This document shows positions 1-6,220 of a stretch of DNA of 6,220 nt, piece after piece. This stretch comes from an uncultured Pseudomonadota bacterium. Lineage in GTDB: Bacteria; Pseudomonadota; Gammaproteobacteria; Burkholderiales; Rhodocyclaceae. How positions within the stretch are numbered: the stretch's first letter is position 1; each line of letters starts with the position of its first letter. The stretch spans positions 1-6,220 of the forward strand of contig CAMLHL010000108.1 in the NCBI GenBank assembly GCA_946479855.1, written 5' to 3'. The position numbers and the translations under genes were made by a program. The notes under the pieces are model-generated. The model made no database searches and had not been told where the DNA came from. It was given only the letters and a program-made list of their open reading frames with translations.

Positions 1-235
1 TGATCGGCACCAGCGACGACAGGCGCGCCGTCATCTCCTTGGCCGCCTTGTTGGTGAAGGTCACGGCCAGCACCCCGTGTGGCCCGACCTGGCCGGTGGA
101 GATCAGCCAGGCGATCCGCGTCGTCAGCACGCGGGTCTTACCACTGCCGGCCCCGGCGAGGATCAGGGCATGCACCGGTGGCAGCGTAACTGCCTGAAGT
201 TGTGGGGAATTCAGATTAGCAAGGAGATCGGACAT
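1..235 (-). CDS. uvrD: UvrD/PcrA/Rep-type superfamily 1A DNA helicase, N-terminal fragment (78 residues, continues beyond the left edge)
   Basis: An ATP-dependent 3'-5' DNA helicase of superfamily 1A, the group acting in nucleotide-excision and mismatch repair and in clearing stalled forks. Read on the minus strand from the ATG at 235-233, the protein begins [16 protein letters not shown]. It shows the SF1 Q-motif region (LNSPQLQAV, about residues 8-16), the Walker A motif AGAGSGKT (27-34), and motif Ia [10 protein letters not shown] (59-68). The frame stays open to base 1, so only the first part of helicase domain 1A is here; a full UvrD is about 720 residues. No strong Shine-Dalgarno lies in front of the ATG; a GGAG lies about 14 nt upstream. 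The gene is transcribed away from the unknown gene at 451. UvrD is preferred over Rep because of the N-terminal wording typical of betaproteobacterial UvrD, but the fragment alone cannot exclude Rep or PcrA-like paralogues. Confidence 0.9.
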   Translation of the reverse strand, partial: MSDLLANLNSPQLQAVTLPPVHALILAGAGSGKTRVLTTRIAWLISTGQVGPHGVLAVTFTNKAAKEMTARLSSLVPI

Positions 236-270
236 GAGAAAGGAATATGCTCCAGAGATCAGGCCGGTTA

Positions 271-285
271 ATTGGTCTGACCAAA
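271..285. promoter_or_regulatory. Putative GntR (FadR-subfamily, PdhR/LldR-like) operator palindrome
   Basis: TTGGTC-T-GACCAA (272-284) is a perfect 6+6 palindrome around one central base. With its flanks it reads ATTGGTCTGACCAAA and matches 11 of the 12 defined positions of the PdhR-type pattern ATTGGTNNNACCAAT. The TGGT-N3-ACCA core is common to PdhR, LldR and related GntR regulators. It lies 36-50 bp upstream of the helicase ATG and about 165 bp upstream of the ATG at 451, in the divergent intergenic region, so it could act on either gene. The symmetry is seen directly; the regulator family is inferred from the consensus. Confidence 0.5.
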
Positions 286-305
286 GCGTTGCATTTGCGC
301 AACGC
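286..305. repeat. Inverted repeat GCGTTGC-N6-GCAACGC
   Basis: Perfect 7-bp arms at 286-292 and 299-305 are separated by six bases, right after the GntR-like palindrome. No T-run follows on either strand, and both neighbouring genes are read away from this region, so a terminator is unlikely. A second protein-binding site is the more natural reading. The regulator is unknown. Confidence 0.4.
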
Positions 306-331
306 AAGCGACAGAAACATGCATTTTTTCA

Positions 332-360
332 CAGACGCCGACCCAGCGCACACGTATACT
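332..360 (+). promoter_or_regulatory. Candidate sigma70 promoter for the gene at 451
   Basis: A -10-like TATACT (355-360, five of six consensus bases) stands 17 nt after a weak -35-like CAGACG (332-337, three of six). Transcription would start near 367 and give a leader of about 85 nt. The leader carries a TGCA-G-TGCA palindrome (375-383) and a small hairpin with arms GTGGC (421-425) and GCCAC (430-434), just before the AAGGAG ribosome-binding site at 438-443. Confidence 0.4.
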
Positions 361-450
361 TCAACTAAAAATATTGCAGTGCACAAAACCTTTTGCCCAC
401 AAGGCAGTCGTATGGAATAAGTGGCCACCGCCACCGTAAGGAGAAACAGC

Positions 451-791
451 ATGAACAGCATGAAAGCACCGAAGATCCTCCCGTGGATCGCCCGCAAGGC
501 CGGGATCAGCGATGAACTGGCCCTCAAGTTGTGGCGTCGCGCCGTCAGCGAGGCCGAATACCTGACCGGCAAGGCCGACGGTTCCGAATACTGGGGCCTG
601 GCCGTCGAACGCTTCCTTGGCATCGTCGAGGAAGAGGTCGGCAATGTGCCGACTTATGGCCTGACGCCGGCACCGCAACTATCGTGGATGTGGCGCCACC
701 AGAGCCGGATGTCCCTGCTCTCGATCCTCGCGGCACAGAATGCCTACAAGTGCTGGCAGAGCACCTGGGGCAACATGGTCAGCCCCAAAAA

Positions 792-801
<10 letters not shown>
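451..801 (+). CDS. Conserved-looking hypothetical protein, 116 residues; possible C-terminal frameshift
   Basis: I do not recognise a characterised family. The ATG at 451 is chosen because a strong AAGGAG (438-443) lies 7 nt upstream; a GTG at 421 in the same frame lacks such a site. The protein starts MNSMKAPKILPWIARKAGIS. It looks soluble and mostly helical, with a first helical half (about 12-62) containing DELALKLWRRAVSEAEYL and a Trp/Gln-rich second half (about 76-108) containing QNAYKCWQSTWG. It has no signal peptide, membrane segment or obvious catalytic motif. It ends SPKKAA, a basic Ala-rich tail. The gene is divergent from the helicase and in the same direction as leuS, but leuS has its own promoter. 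Codon usage matches the neighbours. The frame closes 7 nt after an A6 run (787-792), and a protein-like stretch continues in the -1 frame, so the original product may have been about 181 residues. Confidence 0.75.
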
Positions 802-3673
<2,872 letters not shown>

Positions 3674-3682
3674 GAGGCAAAC

Positions 3683-4210
3683 ATGCGCTTCCTGCTCGCC
3701 CGGATTTTTGCAGTCGTGCTTGCCGCCGCCGTGAGCGGCTGCGGCTTCCATCTGCGCGGCGCGAGCAGCGGCAACCTGCCCTACAAGACGATGTACATCG
3801 CGCTGCCGGAAACGGCCGACGTCAATATCTGGCTGCAACGCTACATCCGGGCCAGCGGCAGCACCCAGATCGTCGATGATGCCGATTCGGCCGAGGCCAT
3901 CTTCCAGCAACTCTCCGACAGCCACCAGAAGAGCATCCTCAGCGTCAACGCCCAGGGCCGCGTCCGGGAATACCGGCTGCAAATGAATTACAGCTTCCGG
4001 ATCGTTAACCGGCAGGGCAAGGTGCTGGTACCGCCCAACGAGGTCAACCTGACCCGCGACATCACCTACGATGACTCCAACGTTCTTGCCAAGAACATCG
4101 AAGAGAACCTGCTCTGGCGCGACATGACCAATGACCTGGTCGGCCAGATCATGCGCCGGCTGAGCCTGATCAAGCCGAAAAACCCCGACGCCGGGGAAGA
4201 CGACGAGTAA
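3683..4210 (+). CDS. lptE: LPS-assembly lipoprotein LptE (175 residues)
   Basis: Outer-membrane lipoprotein that plugs the LptD barrel and helps deliver lipopolysaccharide to the cell surface in the Lpt transport pathway. The N-terminus is a typical lipoprotein signal: basic start MRFLLAR, a hydrophobic core (about 8-17), and a lipobox VSGC with the lipidated cysteine at 20. CGFHLRG follows at once and is characteristic of LptE (formerly RlpB). The central part contains RVREYRLQMNYSFRI (about 93-107) and VNLTRDITYDDSNVLAK (about 121-137), also family-like. The acidic C-terminus ends GEDDE. The length is usual for the family. An AGAGG (3673-3677) stands 5 nt before the ATG, 9 nt after the leuS stop. 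Its place between leuS and holA is the conserved proteobacterial arrangement and supports the call. Confidence 0.95.
   Translation: MRFLLARIFAVVLAAAVSGCGFHLRGASSGNLPYKTMYIALPETADVNIWLQRYIRASGSTQIVDDADSAEAIFQQLSDSHQKSILSVNAQGRVREYRLQMNYSFRIVNRQGKVLVPPNEVNLTRDITYDDSNVLAKNIEENLLWRDMTNDLVGQIMRRLSLIKPKNPDAGEDDE
4183..4200 (+). promoter_or_regulatory. GC hairpin holding the likely holA ribosome-binding site at the lptE-holA junction
   Basis: CCCCG (4183-4187) and CGGGG (4192-4196) form a 5-bp all-GC stem with loop ACGC, inside the last codons of lptE. The right arm runs into GGGGAAGA (4193-4200), the best ribosome-binding sequence in front of the holA ATG at 4210. A ribosome finishing lptE would melt the stem, which fits translational coupling through the TAATG overlap. 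Pairing and positions are seen; function is inferred. Confidence 0.4.
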
Positions 4211-5217
4211 TGCTGCTCAAGGGCGAACAGCTGGCGGCGCACCTCGAACGCGAGCTGCGCCCGCTTTATGTCCTCTATGGCGACGACCCCTTGCTGGTCA
4301 TCGAGGCGGCCGACGCCATCCGTGCCAAGTCGCGCCAGCAGGGCTACAGCGAACGCGAGGTACTGACCGTGCTGCCGCATTTCGACTGGGGCCAGCTGCT
4401 GGCGGCCGGCGGCAACCTGTCGCTGTTCGGCGATAAAAAGCTGATCGACCTGCGCATCCCGACCGGCAAGCCGGGCAAGGAAGGCAGCGCGGCGCTGCAG
4501 CAGTGGTGCCAGAACCTGTCGCTCGACAACCTGCTGCTGGTCACCCTGCCTGAACTCGACTGGCGCGAGGAGAAGGCCGCCTGGTTCACCGCGCTGGTCA
4601 ATGCCGGCGTCGCGATCAAGCTGATGGCGCCGCCGCTGGCCGAACTGCCGGGCTGGATTGCCGGCCGTCTGCGCCGCCAGCAGCAGAGCGCCGACCTCGA
4701 GAGCCTGAAGTTCATTGCCGAGCGCGTCGAAGGCAATCTGCTCGCCGCCCATCAGGAAATCCAGAAACTCGGCCTGCTCTATCCGGCCGGGCAATTAACG
4801 CTGACACAAATCCGCGAGGCCGTCCTCAATGTCGCCCGCTACGATATCGACAGCCTGCGCGAAGCCCTGCTGGCCGGCGATATCGGCCGCCTGACCCGAA
4901 CCCTGGATGGCCTGATGCAGGAAGGCGAAGCGCCGCCGCTGGTGCTGTGGGCGATGAGCGAGGAAATCCGGGCCTTGACCAGTATCCGTTCGGGACTGGA
5001 TGCCGGCCGGCCGGTCGACCTGTTGCTCAAGGATGCGAAAGTCTGGGGGCCGCGTGCGGCGCCGGTCAAGAAGGCCCTGCAGCGTCTGTCGACGGCGAGC
5101 CTCGAAGCGGCATTGCAGCACGCCGGAAAGATCGACCGGCTGGCCAAGGGCATCGGCCAGGGCAATATCTGGGAAGAATTCCTGCGGCTCGGCCTGCGCC
5201 TCGCCGCGGTGAAATAA
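4210..5217 (+). CDS. holA: DNA polymerase III delta subunit (335 residues)
   Basis: Clamp-loader subunit of the replicative DNA polymerase III: delta opens the beta sliding clamp and works with delta-prime and the gamma/tau subunits. The N-terminal AAA+-like domain carries LYVLYGDDPLLVIEAAD (about 19-35), matching E. coli HolA YLLLGNDPLLL. Further matches are LSLFGDKKLIDLRIP (about 70-84, the beta-contact region), AAWFTALVNAG (123-133), EGNLLAAHQEIQKLGLLYP (174-192), and the C-terminal collar domain from about 210, with GQGNIWEEFLRLGL near the end. E. coli HolA is 343 residues, so this is full length. Like its homologues it has no Walker A and is not expected to hydrolyse ATP. The ATG shares its A with the lptE TAA. 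It is the last gene of the operon, and its stop is directly adjacent to the stop of the minus-strand gene. Confidence 0.96.
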   Translation: MLLKGEQLAAHLERELRPLYVLYGDDPLLVIEAADAIRAKSRQQGYSEREVLTVLPHFDWGQLLAAGGNLSLFGDKKLIDLRIPTGKPGKEGSAALQQWCQNLSLDNLLLVTLPELDWREEKAAWFTALVNAGVAIKLMAPPLAELPGWIAGRLRRQQQSADLESLKFIAERVEGNLLAAHQEIQKLGLLYPAGQLTLTQIREAVLNVARYDIDSLREALLAGDIGRLTRTLDGLMQEGEAPPLVLWAMSEEIRALTSIRSGLDAGRPVDLLLKDAKVWGPRAAPVKKALQRLSTASLEAALQHAGKIDRLAKGIGQGNIWEEFLRLGLRLAAVK

Positions 5218-5469
5218 CTAGGCCGCCTTGTCGGCGGCGGCCTGATCGTCCGCAGGCGTGTCCGGCTCAAGGTCTTCCCAAAGGCAGCCGCACTCCTGAC
5301 GAACATCGTGCAAACCCGGCTTGGATGTCTCCTGCACCAGGCATTCCCCTTCGCATTGCTCGGAAACCACGACCAGCTTCATTTCGGCATCCACCTGGCG
5401 GTCGCCGTCCCAAAAGCTGCACGTCGCGCAGACCTTGACTTCGGTCGGCAATATCAATTTTTCTGCCAT
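5218..5469 (-). CDS. Small six-cysteine protein of unknown function (83 residues), possibly metal-binding
   Basis: I do not recognise a named family. The ATG at 5469-5467 is chosen because GAGGA (5478-5474 on the minus strand) stands 4 nt upstream; a longer in-frame extension to 5574 would run through the divergent promoter region. The protein begins [20 protein letters not shown] and has no signal peptide or membrane segment. Six cysteines come in three pairs: C14-x2-C17 ([10 protein letters not shown]), C39-x3-C43 (QCEGEC), and C60-x-C62 (ECGCLWEDL). This spacing suggests zinc or iron-sulfur binding, or a redox switch, but no partner shows which. The last 16 residues are acidic, then Ala-rich (ending DQAAADKAA). 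It is divergent from proA and convergent with holA with no spacer between the stops. Confidence 0.75.
   Translation of the reverse strand: MAEKLILPTEVKVCATCSFWDGDRQVDAEMKLVVVSEQCEGECLVQETSKPGLHDVRQECGCLWEDLEPDTPADDQAAADKAA
5220..5243. terminator. Candidate hairpin at the convergent holA / Cys-rich gene ends
   Basis: AGGCCGCC (5220-5227) and GGCGGCCT (5236-5243) are perfect 8-bp arms around an 8-nt loop. The hairpin starts 2 nt after the holA stop and lies inside the last codons of the minus-strand gene. It could end the holA transcript and, on the other strand, slow transcription from the small gene. No U-tract follows in the holA direction; on the minus strand only a short AGTTATTT follows. 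It is therefore not a classical intrinsic terminator, and it may partly reflect the GC-rich codons for Ala. Confidence 0.35.
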
Positions 5470-5519
5470 CTGATCCTCGATGGAAAGCCATGTTGTCGTT
5501 GCGGATAAGAGTTTACCTC

Positions 5520-5529
5520 CTTCCGGAAG
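5520..5529. repeat. 10-bp palindrome CTTCCGGAAG upstream of the proA -10
   Basis: A perfect 10-bp palindrome ends 20 nt before the TATAAT of proA, near the expected -35 position. It overlaps the AAGGAGGT that is read on the minus strand at 5522-5515. It might be a regulator site shared by the divergent genes. A short palindrome like this also arises by chance, so the call is weak. Confidence 0.25.
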
Positions 5530-5549
5530 TTCCCTGTAATTTGTCTGGC

Positions 5550-5555
5550 TATAAT
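5550..5555 (+). promoter_or_regulatory. -10 box (TATAAT) of the proA promoter
   Basis: A perfect TATAAT ends 27 nt before the proA ATG. Transcription would start near 5562 and leave a leader of only about 20 nt, in which no Shine-Dalgarno is visible. No good -35 is found at 15-18 nt spacing. On the opposite strand the same bases read ATTATA, preceded by a weak TTGTGC, so the minus-strand gene could share the site. The 113-bp region 5470-5582 contains no other gene. Confidence 0.55.
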
Positions 5556-5582
5556 GTTCCTTTGCCCAGCACAAAACACACC

Positions 5583-6220
5583 ATGGACATCAAGGAATAC
5601 ATGCAGACCGTCGGGCGCCAGGCCCGTGCTGCGTCGCGCCGCCTGGCCGGAGCGACGACCGCCGAGAAGAACGCCGCCCTGCTGCACATCGCCGCCGCCA
5701 TCCGCCGCGACAGTGCCGCACTGGTCGCCGCCAACCAGGAAGACCTCGCCGCCGCCCGTGCCGCCGGCCTGGAGGCCGCCATGATCGACCGCCTGACGCT
5801 GTCCGCCAAGGGCGTCGAGAGCATGGCCGAGGGCGTCGAGCAGGTTGCCGCGCTGGCCGACCCGATCGGCGAGATGACCGACATCAAGTACCGCCCGTCC
5901 GGCATCCAGGTCGGCAAGATGCGCGTCCCGCTCGGCGTCATCGGCATCATCTACGAAGCCCGCCCGAACGTCACCGCCGACGCCGCGGCGCTCTGCCTGA
6001 AGTCGGGCAACGCGGCGATCCTGCGCGGCGGCTCGGAGGCGATCCGTTCCAACCGCGCCATCGCCGCGCTGGTCCAGGAAGGCCTCCAGGCCGCCGGGCT
6101 GCCGGCCGATGCCGTGCAGGTCATCGCCACCACCGACCGTGCCGCGGTCGGCGAACTGATCACCCTGCGCGAATTCGTCGACGTCATCGTGCCGCGCGGC
6201 GGCAAGGGCCTGATCGCCCG
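5583..6220 (+). CDS. proA: Gamma-glutamyl phosphate reductase (glutamate-5-semialdehyde dehydrogenase), N-terminal 212 residues; continues beyond the right edge
   Basis: Second enzyme of proline synthesis (EC 1.2.1.41): reduces gamma-glutamyl phosphate, made by ProB, to glutamate-5-semialdehyde with NADPH, in the cytoplasm. The start [18 protein letters not shown] at the ATG at 5583 fits the family. Seen in order: the N-terminal helical part with [17 protein letters not shown] (28-44) and [17 protein letters not shown] (47-63), [19 protein letters not shown] (115-133) in the cofactor-binding domain, [15 protein letters not shown] (139-153), and [12 protein letters not shown] (201-212). About half of a roughly 420-residue enzyme is present; the catalytic cysteine lies beyond the window. 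No proB is adjacent upstream, so the two genes are not in one operon here. It has its own promoter and is divergent from the Cys-rich gene. Confidence 0.97.
   Translation, partial: MDIKEYMQTVGRQARAASRRLAGATTAEKNAALLHIAAAIRRDSAALVAANQEDLAAARAAGLEAAMIDRLTLSAKGVESMAEGVEQVAALADPIGEMTDIKYRPSGIQVGKMRVPLGVIGIIYEARPNVTADAAALCLKSGNAAILRGGSEAIRSNRAIAALVQEGLQAAGLPADAVQVIATTDRAAVGELITLREFVDVIVPRGGKGLIA

Noticed and set aside
421..450. GTG at 421 as start of the unknown gene
   Set aside because: The AAGGAG at 438-443 is correctly spaced for the ATG at 451 and would lie inside the coding region if the GTG were used.
216..678. Minus-strand frames of 105-142 codons across the 236-450 gap and the gene at 451
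   Set aside because: They cover the divergent promoter region and the strongly supported plus-strand gene; no ribosome-binding site and no recognisable protein.
5308..5508. Plus-strand 66-codon frame antisense to the Cys-rich gene
   Set aside because: No ribosome-binding site, and it is a shadow of a better supported minus-strand gene.
5470..5574. N-terminal extension of the Cys-rich protein to 118 residues
   Set aside because: It would translate through the divergent promoter region, and the ATG at 5469 has its own Shine-Dalgarno.

Overview
The window looks like chromosomal core DNA from a GC-rich Betaproteobacterium. Within that class the Rhodocyclales (Dechloromonas, Azonexus or Azospira-like) fit best. 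The reasons are the gene order leuS–lptE–holA followed by proA, the GC-rich third codon positions, and the style of the protein sequences. The genus is inference, because no rRNA or other marker is present. I see no insertion sequence, phage gene, CRISPR array, tRNA or rRNA, and no sign of an accessory defence or metabolic island.

Layout: (1) 1-235, minus strand: the N-terminal end of a UvrD/PcrA/Rep-type DNA helicase that runs off the left edge. (2) 236-450: an AT-richer divergent intergenic region. It holds a 13-bp palindrome matching a PdhR/LldR-type GntR operator, a second inverted repeat beside it, and a sigma70-like promoter. (3) 451-801, plus strand: a 116-residue conserved-looking protein of unknown function. 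Its frame stops just after an A6 run, and a 67-codon Ala/Pro/Thr-rich open stretch continues in the -1 frame up to 995. (4) 963-1006: a perfect 9-bp inverted repeat directly upstream of a TATAAT box, which forms the leuS promoter. (5) 1052-5217, plus strand: a tight three-gene operon of leuS (leucyl-tRNA synthetase), lptE (outer-membrane LPS-assembly lipoprotein) and holA (DNA polymerase III delta subunit), joined by a 9-nt gap and a 1-nt TAATG overlap. (6) 5218-5469, minus strand: a small six-cysteine protein that converges on holA with no gap. (7) 5470-5582: a 113-bp divergent promoter region. (8) 5583 to the right edge: the N-terminal half of proA (gamma-glutamyl phosphate reductase, proline synthesis).

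The operon is housekeeping and joins unrelated essential functions: tRNA charging, LPS export and replisome clamp loading. A GC stem next to the TAATG junction includes the likely holA ribosome-binding site and suggests that holA translation depends on lptE translation. leuS and proA each sit behind a perfect TATAAT with a poor -35 and a short leader without a clear Shine-Dalgarno sequence.

I did not find a convincing new multi-gene system. The points most worth a second look are the possible frameshift at 787-792, the GntR-like operator at 271-285, the inverted repeat on the leuS promoter, the holA junction hairpin, and the uncharacterised Cys-rich small protein.
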